Below, one piece after another: positions 36,179 to 44,062 of a stretch of DNA of 64,000 bases. The notes below the pieces were generated by a model. That model searched no databases, was not told the origin of the DNA, and was given only the letters and a program-made list of their open reading frames with translations. The DNA is from Streptomyces acidiscabies (lineage in GTDB: Bacteria > Actinomycetota > Actinomycetes > Streptomycetales > Streptomycetaceae), in contig NZ_JAGJBY010000002.1 of assembly GCF_020010905.1 (NCBI RefSeq), positions 2,170,001-2,234,000 of the forward strand. Direction: 5' to 3'. Position 1 is the stretch's first letter, and each line of letters begins with the position of its first letter. A program made the translations under genes and the position numbers.

Positions 36179-36473
36179 CGGGCCTCCTTCATGGCGGGTG
36201 GTGCACCGCGCGCGACGCACACGGATGGCCGGTTTCGATCGGTCCCCGATTCTGTCCGACTCCGATCGAGCCGACGACCGATGCGTACCGCTGGATGACC
36301 GATGGGTGATCGACGCCGACTGCGGCGAGGCTATCGCTTCTGTGAAGGGACGGGCACATCGCCCTGGGTCAAGAATCCATTACGAAGCGACGCCGACCAC
36401 AACCAGCCACGTACACAAGCGGAACGACAAGCGGAGCCCGGGAAATCGACGGGTATCGTTTACACAACTTCTC
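36179..36473. promoter_or_regulatory. Divergent intergenic region, sensor side
   Basis: About 295 bases between the conservon sensor gene and the promoter of the binding-protein gene. No coding region is convincing. It presumably contains the minus-strand promoter of the conservon, but I see no clear -35/-10 pair. Confidence 0.3.
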
Positions 36474-36503
36474 TTGACTGCCGAAGAACTGGCTGGCTTG
36501 GAT
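36474..36503 (+). promoter_or_regulatory. Candidate promoter of the betaine-binding-protein gene
   Basis: TTGACT (36474-36479) and TTGGAT (36498-36503), spaced 18 bases, predict transcription from about 36510, immediately before a hairpin in the leader. Confidence 0.45.
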
Positions 36504-36522
36504 CGAGAGACCTCATTCGAGG

Positions 36523-36549
36523 GACCCCCAGGCGCGTCGCCGGGGGGTC
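36523..36549 (+). promoter_or_regulatory. Leader hairpin before the binding-protein gene
   Basis: GACCCCC (36523-36529) pairs with GGGGGTC (36543-36549), with an inner GGCG/CGCC stem (36531-36534, 36538-36541). It would form at the 5' end of the mRNA starting near 36510 and lies 45 bases before the start codon, so it could act as an attenuator or stabiliser. Confidence 0.45.
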
Positions 36550-36594
36550 TTCAGGCGTATCGCCTCCTCTCCCCCCAAGTCGGAAACGGGAACA

Positions 36595-37551
36595 GTGACT
36601 TCTACCGCCCATCCCCGCAGATCCCTCCGTCAGCACCCCGGCGCGGCAACGGCCGTGCTCGCCGCGGCGACGGTCCTGCTGGCGGGATGCAGCTCCGACG
36701 ACACCAGCAGCAACCCGCTCGACGGGGGCGGCTCGGACGGCAAGTCGGTCGTCGTGGGGTCGAACAACTTCGCCGAGAGCACGCTGCTCGCCGACATCTA
36801 CGGCGAGGCGCTCAAGGCCAAGGGGATCAAGGTCTCCTACAAGCCCAACATCGGCAGCCGCGAGACCACCTACGGCCTGCTCAAGAACGGCTCGATCCAC
36901 GTCCTGCCGGAGTACAACGGCTCGCTGCTGGCCTACCTCGACGCCAAGGCCACGCAGACCTCGCTGGAGACCGTGAACGCGGCGGCCAAGGCCAAGCTCG
37001 ACTCCAAGCTGACGCTCCTGGAGTCCTCCCCGGCCGAGGACAAGGACTCCGTCACGATCAACTCGGAGACCGCGGCGAAGTACAGCCTCACCGCGGCCTC
37101 GACCCTCGCGGACCTCAAGGACATCGCCCCCGACCTGATCCTCGGCGGCTCGCCCGAGTTCCAGACCCGCCACCAGGGCATGCTCGGCCTGGAGTCGGAG
37201 TACGGGCTGAAGTTCAAGTCCTTCAAGGCACTTGACGCGGGTGGCCCGCTCACGCAGGCGGCGCTGAAGAAGAACACCGTGCAGGCGGCGGACATCTTCA
37301 CGACCGACCCGACCATCCTCAAGGAGAAGTTCGTCGTCCTCCAGGACCCGAAGAACCTCTTCGGCTTCGCGAACGTCACGCCGCTCGTCTACAAGAGCGC
37401 GCTCTCCTCGGAGGGCGTCGCCGCCCTCAACGCGGTCTCCGCGAAGCTCGACACGAAGACGCTCCTCAGCCTCGACCTCCAGGTCCAGCTGGAGAACAAG
37501 GACCCACTGGACGTCGCCAAGGCGTGGCTGAAGACTGCCGGCCTGGACTGA
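36595..37551 (+). CDS. Betaine-type ABC transporter substrate-binding lipoprotein
   Basis: A 318-aa lipoprotein: signal with lipobox LAGC (Cys near residue 31), a Ser/Asp/Gly linker, then an OpuAC/ProX-type binding domain (SVVVGSNNFAESTLLADIYG, GLLKNGSIHVLPEYNGSLLAYL, LGGSPEFQTRHQGMLGLE). It is the expected partner of the ATPase and permeases at 28981-31504 but is separated from them by the Rid gene and the conservon. GTG start 36595; ribosome site weak. Overlaps or abuts the lyase-like gene downstream. Confidence 0.9.
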   Translation: MTSTAHPRRSLRQHPGAATAVLAAATVLLAGCSSDDTSSNPLDGGGSDGKSVVVGSNNFAESTLLADIYGEALKAKGIKVSYKPNIGSRETTYGLLKNGSIHVLPEYNGSLLAYLDAKATQTSLETVNAAAKAKLDSKLTLLESSPAEDKDSVTINSETAAKYSLTAASTLADLKDIAPDLILGGSPEFQTRHQGMLGLESEYGLKFKSFKALDAGGPLTQAALKKNTVQAADIFTTDPTILKEKFVVLQDPKNLFGFANVTPLVYKSALSSEGVAALNAVSAKLDTKTLLSLDLQVQLENKDPLDVAKAWLKTAGLD

Positions 37552-39119
37552 CCCGCTTGGACACCACCGACCTGACCCGGGTGCCCGCCTCGCGCGCGGA
37601 CACCCGGGTCGTTCTCACCGGATCCTCCCTCACCGCACGGGAGTTGATCGCCCTCGCGGACGGCAGCGCGCCCCTGGACGTCGCCCCCGAGGCCCGCGAA
37701 CGCGCCGTACGCTCCTGGCTGACGGCCCGTCAACTGGCTTCCGCCGGACGGCTGTACGGCCGCGCCACAGGCGTCGGCGCCAACCGCTCCGTCCCCGTGG
37801 CCACCGCAGACGAACAGGCCCACAACCTCCGCCTCCTGCGCAGCCACGCGGGCGGCGCGGGAGCGCTGCTGCCGGCCCGCCAGATCCGCGCGATGCTCGC
37901 GATCCGCGCGAACCAACTCCTCGCCGGGGGTGCGGGAATACAGCCCGCGATCATCGATGCGCTCGTGGAGGCGTTGCGGCTCGGGGTGCATCCGGCGGTG
38001 AACGAGTACGGGGGGTTGGGGACCGGGGATCTGACGGCGTTGGCGCAGACGGGGCTGACGCTGATAGGTGAACGGCCGTGGATCGGGGGCGGGTTGGAGG
38101 GTGAGGGGGGTTTCGGGGCGGGCTCGGTGTCGGGGGCCGTGATCGAAGAGGCGGCGGCCCGGCCGGAGTTCGCCGACCATCCCGCGCCCGTCGCCCTTCA
38201 ACCCGGCGATGCTCTTGCCCTGTTGAGCAGCAACGCTCTTGCCCTTGCTCAAGCCGCCCTTGCCTGGCGTGAGTTGGACGTTCTGCTGCGGGCCACTCAT
38301 GTCGTCGCCGCACTTTCTCTCGCCGCCGTGTCCGGGTCGGCCGAGGCGTATGCCGCTCCCGTGCATGCGTTGCGGCCGTACGTCGGGGCCGCGCGCGCTG
38401 CCGGGGAGGTGCGGCGGCTGCTGGGGTGGCCGGATGTGCCGGTCGTGGCCGCGCGGCGAGTGCAGGACCCTTATGGGTTCCGGGCGTTCCCGCAGGTGCA
38501 TGGGTGTGCGCTGGACGCTGGGGACCGGGTGCGGGAAGTCGTCGAGGTCGAGGTCAACTGCCCGTCCGAGAACCCCTTGGTGGACCCCGACGCGCTCACC
38601 GCCTACCACCACGGCGGGTTCTTCGCGGCGCCCCTCGCGCTCGCCCTGGACGGCCTGAACCTGGCCCTGCTGAAGACGGCCCAGCTCTCCACCGCCCGCC
38701 TCTCCGCGCTCGGCCACCCCGAACTCACCGGCCTCGCCCCCTTCCTGGCGGACGGCCCGGCGAGCAGCTCGGGGACGATGATCCTGGAGTACACGGCCAA
38801 CTCGGCGCTCGCGGAGCTGCGTTCACAGGCCGTCCCCGCCTCCTCTGGGCACGCCGTGGTCTCCCTCGGCCTGGAGGAGGCCGCGAGCTTCGCGGGCCAG
38901 TCCGCGCGCCAGTCCCTGCGGGCGGCGGACGCGTACACGACCCTCGTCGCCTGCGAACTGGTCAGCGCGGTCAGGGCACTTCGGCTCCGGCCGACCCAGC
39001 CGCCGACCCCGGCCTTCACGACCGCCTCGGCCGCGCTGCCGACCGGCACGGACGACCGGCCGCTCACGGCGGACATCGCGGCGGCGGCCGAACTCCTCCC
39101 GACGCTGGCCGAGTTGTGA
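37524..39119 (+). CDS. Aromatic amino acid lyase family protein with altered MIO triad
   Basis: Up to 531 aa. Fold hallmarks are present: LYGRATGVG (Tyr78 equivalent of the catalytic Tyr in YGxNTGFG), the long helices, and ...NCPSENPLVD... and FAGQSARQSLRAA. The MIO-forming ASG of histidine and phenylalanine ammonia-lyases is replaced by Gly166-Thr167-Gly168 in YGGLGTGDL. Either Thr makes a modified prosthetic group or the enzyme has a different chemistry. Start uncertain: GTG 37524 overlaps the preceding gene by 28 bases; TTG 37557 and GTG 37578 are alternatives. Coupled to the betaine-binding-protein gene. Confidence 0.85.
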   Translation: MAEDCRPGLTRLDTTDLTRVPASRADTRVVLTGSSLTARELIALADGSAPLDVAPEARERAVRSWLTARQLASAGRLYGRATGVGANRSVPVATADEQAHNLRLLRSHAGGAGALLPARQIRAMLAIRANQLLAGGAGIQPAIIDALVEALRLGVHPAVNEYGGLGTGDLTALAQTGLTLIGERPWIGGGLEGEGGFGAGSVSGAVIEEAAARPEFADHPAPVALQPGDALALLSSNALALAQAALAWRELDVLLRATHVVAALSLAAVSGSAEAYAAPVHALRPYVGAARAAGEVRRLLGWPDVPVVAARRVQDPYGFRAFPQVHGCALDAGDRVREVVEVEVNCPSENPLVDPDALTAYHHGGFFAAPLALALDGLNLALLKTAQLSTARLSALGHPELTGLAPFLADGPASSSGTMILEYTANSALAELRSQAVPASSGHAVVSLGLEEAASFAGQSARQSLRAADAYTTLVACELVSAVRALRLRPTQPPTPAFTTASAALPTGTDDRPLTADIAAAAELLPTLAEL

Positions 39120-39125
39120 GCTGAG

Positions 39126-39156
39126 TTGTGGCGCACCCCTCGGCGTGGGGTAAGGT
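39126..39156 (+). promoter_or_regulatory. Candidate promoter of the intergenic RNA
   Basis: TTGTGG (39126-39131) and TAAGGT (39151-39156), spaced 19 bases, precede the structured region and lie just after the lyase stop. The stretch ACCCC...GGGGT between them could also fold. Confidence 0.4.
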
Positions 39157-39159
39157 TCG

Positions 39160-39304
39160 ATCACGAGCTGGCCGCCGAACAAGGCGGAACAGAACGCGCG
39201 TTGGTGGTCCAAGGAAAGACGTCCCGCTTCCTGCGGGGAGATGCAAGTGCAAGGCTTGCCCGGCGCTCAAGAAGAGAACCCGTCCCGGTTGGGGCGGGTT
39301 TTCT
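39160..39304 (+). ncRNA. Candidate structured small RNA with tRNA-like hairpins
   Basis: About 145 bases ending in an intrinsic terminator and carrying four consecutive hairpins: CCGCC/GGCGG (39172-39187), TTGG-TGGT-CCAA (39201-39212), CCCGC-TTCCT-GCGGG (39223-39237) and GCAAG-TGCAAGG-CTTGC (39243-39259). The last one matches a tRNA T-arm (5-bp stem, 7-base loop, one change from TTCAAGG). It is preceded by a five-base variable-loop-like GAGAT and followed by GGCGCTC. The anticodon-like loop has only five bases, so a normal tRNA is unlikely. A transcript is inferred, not shown. Confidence 0.4.
39277..39304 (+). terminator. Intrinsic terminator with T-tract
   Basis: AACCCGTCCC (39277-39286), loop GGTT, GGGGCGGGTT (39291-39300), one G-T wobble, followed by TTCT. 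U-tract terminators are uncommon in Streptomyces, which supports a defined RNA 3' end here. Confidence 0.78.
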
Positions 39305-39374
39305 GCTGTCTGCGTGAGCGAGGCCGAGAAAATCCGGAAGCGCATCCGGAACCCGCCGCCTAATCTCCTCCCCG

Positions 39375-39782
39375 ATGAACAGAAGACGCCAGAAAAAGCT
39401 CACCCGCCGCCTGATGAGCGCGGCTTGGGGCGAGAACGGCTCCCGGGTCGCCGCGCTCCTGAAAGCCGGCGCCGACCCCCGGGCCCGAGATGCCGAGGGC
39501 ACCACGCCCCTGTACGCGGCGAGCGTCCACGGCAACACCGAGGCGGCCCGGCACCTCCTGGCCGCGGGCGCTCCGCCGGACGAGGAGAGCGCGGGCCTCG
39601 GCGCCGAGGGAACTCCCCTGTGCGCAGCCGCCAGTTGGGGCCACACCGAGACGGTGCGCGTCCTCCTCGCGCACGGCGCGGACCCCGGCCTCCGGGAGGA
39701 CCACGGCACCGGCCTCACCCCGCTGGAGTGGGCGAGGGCCGGGAACCACGCCGAGACGGTCGCCGCCCTGTCGGAGGCGTGA
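39375..39782 (+). CDS. Ankyrin-repeat protein
   Basis: A 135-aa protein with three to four ankyrin repeats (GADPRARDAEGTTPLYAAS, HGNTEAARHLLAAGA, GTPLCAAASWGHTETVRVLLAHGADP, GLTPLEWARAGNHAETVAAL). Basic N-terminus (NRRRQKKLTRR). Such small cytosolic repeat proteins mediate protein contacts; partner unknown. Starts 70 bases after the terminator of the candidate RNA. The 133 bases after it (39783-39915) hold only the next gene's upstream region. Confidence 0.85.
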   Translation: MNRRRQKKLTRRLMSAAWGENGSRVAALLKAGADPRARDAEGTTPLYAASVHGNTEAARHLLAAGAPPDEESAGLGAEGTPLCAAASWGHTETVRVLLAHGADPGLREDHGTGLTPLEWARAGNHAETVAALSEA

Positions 39783-39915
39783 GCTTTCCCCGCATGCGGG
39801 CACCGGCGTGGAGGAAATCACCGATTCCCGCGCCCGCGCTGGAGCCCGCGTGGACCTCTCCCCGAATCTGACGCGAGCCGTCACCCGACGCGCGCCGTCC
39901 CCGGGGAGAAACCGC

Positions 39916-41217
39916 ATGAGAACGCTTGCTGCAACACGTCGTCCCGCCCTCGTCGCCCTCCTGATCGCCGAGGCCATGAACCTGCTCGACGCGACCGTCG
40001 TCCAGGTCGCCGCCCCCGTCGTCCACACCGACCTCGGCGGCCCGGTGTCGGACGTGCAGTGGTTCACCGCCGCCTACACCCTGCCCTTCGCCGTCCTGCT
40101 GGTCCTCGGCGGCAGGCTCGGTGACATCGTGGGCCGGCGCCGGGTCTTCGTGACCGGCGTCGCCGCGTTCGCCGCAGTCTCGGCGGGGTGCGCGCTCGCG
40201 CCGTCCGCCGGGGTCCTGATCGGCCTGCGCGCGGTGCAGGGCGCGGCGGCGGCAGCCGTCGTACCGCAGACCGTCGGGCTCATCAAGGCGATGTTCAGCG
40301 GGCCCGAACTGCCGCGCGCGCTCGGCTGGATCGGGCCGGTGATGGGGCTCGCGGGGGTGTGCGGGCCGCTGCTCGGCGGGGTGCTGACGCATACGGTGTC
40401 CTGGCGGGCCGCGTTCCTCGTGAACGTGCCGCTCGCGGTGGCCGTGCTCGTCCTCGCGCGGGCGCTGCCCGAGGACCGCGTTCCGGCCGGGCCCGGTCTC
40501 GATCTCACCGGCACGGGGCTCCTCGCCCTCGGGACCGGGTTGGTCGTGCACCCGTTGATCGGTGTGTCCGGGGTGAGTTGGGGGTCGCTGGCTGCCGGGG
40601 CCGTCGTCCTGGCGGTCTTCGTCCTGCACCAGCGCCGTACGCCGAAGCCCCTGCTGGAACCCAGCCTGTTCACCCAAAGGGCTTTCCCCGCCGCCCTGTT
40701 CACCTCCACGGCCTTCTTCGCCGTGACCGGCGGGCTGACGACCGTCGTCGTGCTCCATCTCCAACTCGGCCTCGGCAGAGGCGTCCTGGCGTCGTCCCTG
40801 GCCCTCGCGCCCTGGTCCCTCGGACTCGCCGTGGCCTCCTGGGCGGCCGGTGCGCACCTCGTGCGGCGGTACGGGCGGCGGATGATGCCCGTAGGGCTCG
40901 GCGTGCTGATCGCCGGGGTTCTGGGGGCACTTGTGGTGCCGTTGCCGGTCGGGCTCGCGGTGGTCGGGGTCGGGGCGGGGTTGTTCACGCCCGCGTTCTT
41001 CACGCTCGCGCTGTCGTCCCTGCGGCCTCAGGAGACGGGGTCGGCGGCGGGGCTGCTGAACGCCGTGCAGCAGCTCGGGGCGACGCTCGGGGTCGCGGTG
41101 CTGGGGCGGGTGTATCTCGACGGGACGTTCGAACTCGCCTTCCTCGCCGGGGCGTTGGTGATCGGCGTGAGTGCGGTCGGGGTGTGGGGGATGGGCTCAG
41201 CGACGCGGCGGGCGTAG
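39916..41217 (+). CDS. MFS drug-efflux-type transporter (DHA2/EmrB-like)
   Basis: A 433-aa protein from ATG 39916 with GGGGAG upstream. Begins RTLAATRRPALVALLIAEAM; motif LDATVVQVAAPVV in helix 1, GRLGDIVGRRRVF in the loop 2-3, LRAVQGAAAAAVVPQ in helix 4, and VMGLAGVCGPLLGGVL as the motif C of antiporters. It probably has 14 membrane segments. Convergently overlaps the broken Lrp gene by 21 bases. Confidence 0.88.
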   Translation: MRTLAATRRPALVALLIAEAMNLLDATVVQVAAPVVHTDLGGPVSDVQWFTAAYTLPFAVLLVLGGRLGDIVGRRRVFVTGVAAFAAVSAGCALAPSAGVLIGLRAVQGAAAAAVVPQTVGLIKAMFSGPELPRALGWIGPVMGLAGVCGPLLGGVLTHTVSWRAAFLVNVPLAVAVLVLARALPEDRVPAGPGLDLTGTGLLALGTGLVVHPLIGVSGVSWGSLAAGAVVLAVFVLHQRRTPKPLLEPSLFTQRAFPAALFTSTAFFAVTGGLTTVVVLHLQLGLGRGVLASSLALAPWSLGLAVASWAAGAHLVRRYGRRMMPVGLGVLIAGVLGALVVPLPVGLAVVGVGAGLFTPAFFTLALSSLRPQETGSAAGLLNAVQQLGATLGVAVLGRVYLDGTFELAFLAGALVIGVSAVGVWGMGSATRRA

Positions 41218-42111
41218 GGCCAGGGACGGGCTCGCCCACTTGAGGGTGCGCAGGACCGGGCCCGCCTCCAGGGCGTCGATCGCGTCCAGGGCGCCCAGTC
41301 TGCGCGTGAGGTAGTGGTGGAGGTCGGCCGGGTCGCGGCACAGGGCCTGGGCGACCAGGCTCGTGGGGCCGGTGGCCGAGGCGAGGAACGCCAGCTCGTC
41401 GTGGGCCGACAGGGCCGACGCGACCTCGTCCACGCGGGACGGGCGTACCGACAGCCACAGCAGGGCGCGGGTCGCCACGCCGAAGTGCGCCGCGTCGATC
41501 TCCACGTCGAAGAACAGGCCGCCGCCCGCGCGGAGTTCGGCCAGACGGCGAGCCACGGTGGCCGCCGTCCAGCCGGTCGCCCCGGCCAGGTCCGCGAGGG
41601 AGGTGCGGCCGTCCTGCATGAGCGCTGCGAGCAAGTCCCGGTCGGCGTCGGTGATCTGACGGGGAGTCGCCTCCGACTCCGGTTCCCTCAGGGCCTGTTG
41701 CTGGTCGGCGTCCAGGGTGTCCGCGCTGCGGCGCCAGTTCGCCGGGCCGCCGACGTACGTGTGCAGGAGCAGGTGCGCGGAGACCGAGGTGACGCCGGCC
41801 GTGCGCGGAACGTCGTGCAGGAGAAGGGAGTTGGTGTCCTGCGCGTCCGTCGGGGCGTGGACGACCGCCACGATCTCCGTGCCGCCCGAGACCAGCTTCA
41901 CCCACGACGTGTCTCGCCTGCGGACCAGCGCCGCCGCGAGGTCGCGTACGGAGGCCGGTGTCGCCGTCAGCCGTAGCAGCCACTGGGTGCGGCCCGCCGT
42001 GTGCGGGTCCGCCAGGCCCACCACCCTGAGACCCGGCCTCCTCCCGCAGCCGCCGGTAGCGGCGGGCCACGGTCTGTCCCGAGACGCCGAGCACCTCCGC
42101 GATCCGGCTGA
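41197..42111 (-). pseudogene. Lrp/AsnC-family regulator, C-terminal fragment (disrupted)
   Basis: The larger part of an AsnC-type regulator with two HTH/ligand halves: LSRIAEVLGVSGQTVARRYRRLREEAG at the 5' end, then RTQWLLRLTATPASVRDLAAAL, a second HTH (DRDLLAALMQDGRTSLADLA, TVARRLAELRAGG) and an effector half. Two lesions: the reading frame shifts by one base near 42029-42033 (an extra base between REEAG and LRVVGLAD), and the 5' end is cut off at 42111 by an insertion sequence. The missing N-terminus lies at 43913-43985. It was probably the regulator of the adjacent MFS gene. Confidence 0.85.
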
Positions 42112-43719
42112 GCTTGAAATTTAACCTTTGTTAGCTTTCATCCTGTTTCGTTCGGTGATGCTCTCGGGGCGTCTGGTCGTTTTGCCCACGTCGTGACGGG
42201 TGGCCGGGTGTCGGTTCTTCGAGCCAACTGGCCTTCCTGGTCCTGGCGTTGAGGGTTTCGGTGCGCGGGCCGGGCAGTGCAGGTGCGGGCGGAGGTTGCG
42301 AAACCCCCGGCGGACGCGGGCCGGGGTGAGCCGGGACGGCGCGACTGGCTTCTCCCAGGGGCGGCGGAGGTCGGCGGCGGCCTCGCGCAGGAGCCGGAGC
42401 TGAGTGTGGGCGGCGATCACGATCCAGGTCCAGCGGTCTGCGGCCTGGGGAGTCCGTAGTTTCGGGCGGGTCCAGCCGAGTGTCTGCTTGATCATCCGGA
42501 AGGTGTGTTCCAGGTCGAAGCGGCGAAGGAACACCTGCCAGCGCAGGTCAACGTCCGCGCCGGTCATGCCGGTCTTCGAGGACCACAGCCAGACCGGGAG
42601 GGGGTCCTGGCCGCCGGGCAGGTGGTCGACGGAGAGACGGATCTGGGTGCCCTCGATGACGGGGAGTTCGCCGGTGTGGTCGATCCAGGCGGAGCGGGTG
42701 GTCAGCTTGGGGTGGAGACGGTCCCAGGCCATGGCCATCGCGGTGCCGTAGCGGTCGGTGACCTGCACCGTCTCCGCGTCGGGCTCGCCCCAGGTCTCGG
42801 GCTTGGCGAAGCGGAACTCCTTGCCGTGCTTCGGCGGCCTCCCGCCCTGGGGATAGGTCTGGGCGTACTCCTTGAGGGACGGGGTCGGGTGGCGCATCAC
42901 CCGGTCCGTGCGCATCCGCCCCAGCACTTCGACCGGCAGGCCGGCCAGGAGGTAAGCCATGCGCGGGGCGTCGTAGCCGGCGTCGAAGACGATGAGGATG
43001 TCGGGGTCCTCCGGCTCCCACTGGCCGCCCTCGATCAGGCCGGTCACGACGCGGCGGACCTGGGCGGCGGTGACCTCGGCCACATCGTCGTCCGGGCCGA
43101 GACGGAGTGCGTCCAGCAGCTGGCACCACGAGGTGCGACCGGTCTCCAGCGCGGCGACGAACGAATACGGCCAGCCGGGAACGAACTGATCGCTGGAGCG
43201 TCCCGAGCGTCCGTAGACGTGACAGAACAGCCGCTCCGGACAGCACGGCGCGTCCGGCCGCAGCCAGTGCGTCACGTCGACCGCCAGGACGAGGCGGTTG
43301 TCGGCGGCCTTGGGCTGCGGCAGGATCGCCAGCGCCCGGCGCAGCCCGGCTTCGTCGATGTTTCCGCTGTTCAGCGCGTCGTAGAGGGCGCCGTGCCCGC
43401 GCCGGTGCTCGGCCAGGAGCGTGAGGCCGACCGGTGACGTGACGGGCCCGTTCTCGCAGAGCATCGCGTCCGCGAGCTCGAACAGGGTGTCACCGCGTCG
43501 GGTCAGGCACGCGTAGAAGTCTTCCCGGAAGTGTGACGTGAAGTCGAACGCCTCACGCCGGGCACCGTCGTCGAGCACACTCACCCCTGCGGCCTTCGTA
43601 TGAATCTGTTTCCTTGGCGGAACGCAGGATCATGCGAAGGCCGTCCGCCTGTCCGGCGAATCCACAGGTGAGTGACCTCGTACGACGCGCTGTTCGAGGC
43701 CAGAGGTTAAAGAACAAGC
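42112..43719 (-). mobile_element. Insertion sequence copy 1 (1,608 bp)
   Basis: Ends GCTTGTTCTTTAACCT (transposase 5' side) and GCTTGAAATTTAACCT (3' side) are 16-bp terminal inverted repeats with three central mismatches. Flanked by the direct repeat TGA (42109-42111 and 43720-43722). Same length and same encoded protein as the copy at 57719-59326, which is in opposite orientation. Inserted inside the Lrp gene, exactly at the end of a MITE-like element. Confidence 0.92.
42121..43584 (-). CDS. DDE-type transposase of IS copy 1
   Basis: A 487-aa transposase. Residues suited to the RNase-H-like DDE triad are in LVLAVDVTHW (first Asp), ILIVFDAGYD (second Asp) and the C-terminal RRFDLEHTFRMIKQTLGW stretch (Glu of the Y/HxxxE-type motif). 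It resembles the large Streptomyces DDE transposases of the IS4/IS701 superfamily. The C-terminal tail is Pro/Arg-rich. The stop TAA lies in the terminal repeat. Identical in sequence to the second copy's protein, so one transposed recently. Confidence 0.9.
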   Translation of the reverse strand: MSVLDDGARREAFDFTSHFREDFYACLTRRGDTLFELADAMLCENGPVTSPVGLTLLAEHRRGHGALYDALNSGNIDEAGLRRALAILPQPKAADNRLVLAVDVTHWLRPDAPCCPERLFCHVYGRSGRSSDQFVPGWPYSFVAALETGRTSWCQLLDALRLGPDDDVAEVTAAQVRRVVTGLIEGGQWEPEDPDILIVFDAGYDAPRMAYLLAGLPVEVLGRMRTDRVMRHPTPSLKEYAQTYPQGGRPPKHGKEFRFAKPETWGEPDAETVQVTDRYGTAMAMAWDRLHPKLTTRSAWIDHTGELPVIEGTQIRLSVDHLPGGQDPLPVWLWSSKTGMTGADVDLRWQVFLRRFDLEHTFRMIKQTLGWTRPKLRTPQAADRWTWIVIAAHTQLRLLREAAADLRRPWEKPVAPSRLTPARVRRGFRNLRPHLHCPARAPKPSTPGPGRPVGSKNRHPATRHDVGKTTRRPESITERNRMKANKG

Positions 43720-43722
43720 TGA

Positions 43723-43912
43723 GAGCCTGTGTCGCATCCCCGGTCGGATAGCGCACGTCGTCTGGTGCGTGGGATCGCAAGGCGCCGGAGCGCCCGCGTG
43801 GCGGAGCCACGTGGGCGTTTCGGCAACGCGGCTGGGGGTCCCCCCTGCTCGCAGAGCTTGGGGGAGTGCGTGCCAGGCGGCGCGCGCCCGGCCGGGGATG
43901 CGACACAGGCTC
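43723..43912. mobile_element. MITE-like element copy 1 (190 bp)
   Basis: Terminal inverted repeats begin GAGCCTGTGTCGCATCCCC and extend about 21-24 bp at both ends. The interior is GC-rich with a near-perfect hairpin around CCCGCGTGGC/GCCACGTGGGC and no gene. A copy about 98% identical, in opposite orientation, lies at 59330-59520. The GAG ends and T-N-A flanks resemble IS5/IS1031-group elements, so it may be a deletion derivative moved in trans (inference). It separates the IS from the Lrp N-terminal fragment. Confidence 0.85.
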
Positions 43913-43985
43913 TGGAGGGGGCCCGGCCGTCGAGGTGCAGTGCGTGCACGAGGGCGCGGTCGAGGTCGTCGAGCATGCGGCTCAT
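43913..43985 (-). pseudogene. Lrp/AsnC-family regulator, N-terminal fragment
   Basis: Starts at ATG 43985 and encodes SRMLDDLDRALVHALHLDGRAPS before running into the MITE. Joined to the fragment ending at 42111 this restores a normal AsnC helix-turn-helix (RAPS-SRIAEVLGVSGQTVARR). It shows the order of events on the chromosome: one gene, split by MITE plus IS. Confidence 0.85.
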
Positions 43986-44009
43986 CCTCGCGGGGGGCAC
44001 TCACGCCGT

Positions 44010-44028
44010 AAACTGGGGAAACCCGTTT
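44010..44028. promoter_or_regulatory. Candidate operator upstream of arsR/mgtA
   Basis: AAACTGGG and CCCGTTT form an imperfect inverted repeat around GAAA, 35 bases before the ArsR start. The position suits autoregulation by the ArsR protein. Confidence 0.4.
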
Positions 44029-44062
44029 CAGTAACACGTCAGCGCACAGGAGGTCGGCAGCC

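Noticed and set aside
39160-39276. Functional tRNA gene
   Set aside because: The anticodon-like loop has five bases and the acceptor pairing is imperfect, so it is reported only as a tRNA-like candidate RNA.
39128-39871. Long plus-strand open frame through the intergenic RNA and ankyrin gene
   Set aside because: Its composition changes at the terminator, it is out of frame with the clear ankyrin protein, and the hairpin/terminator structure explains the region better.
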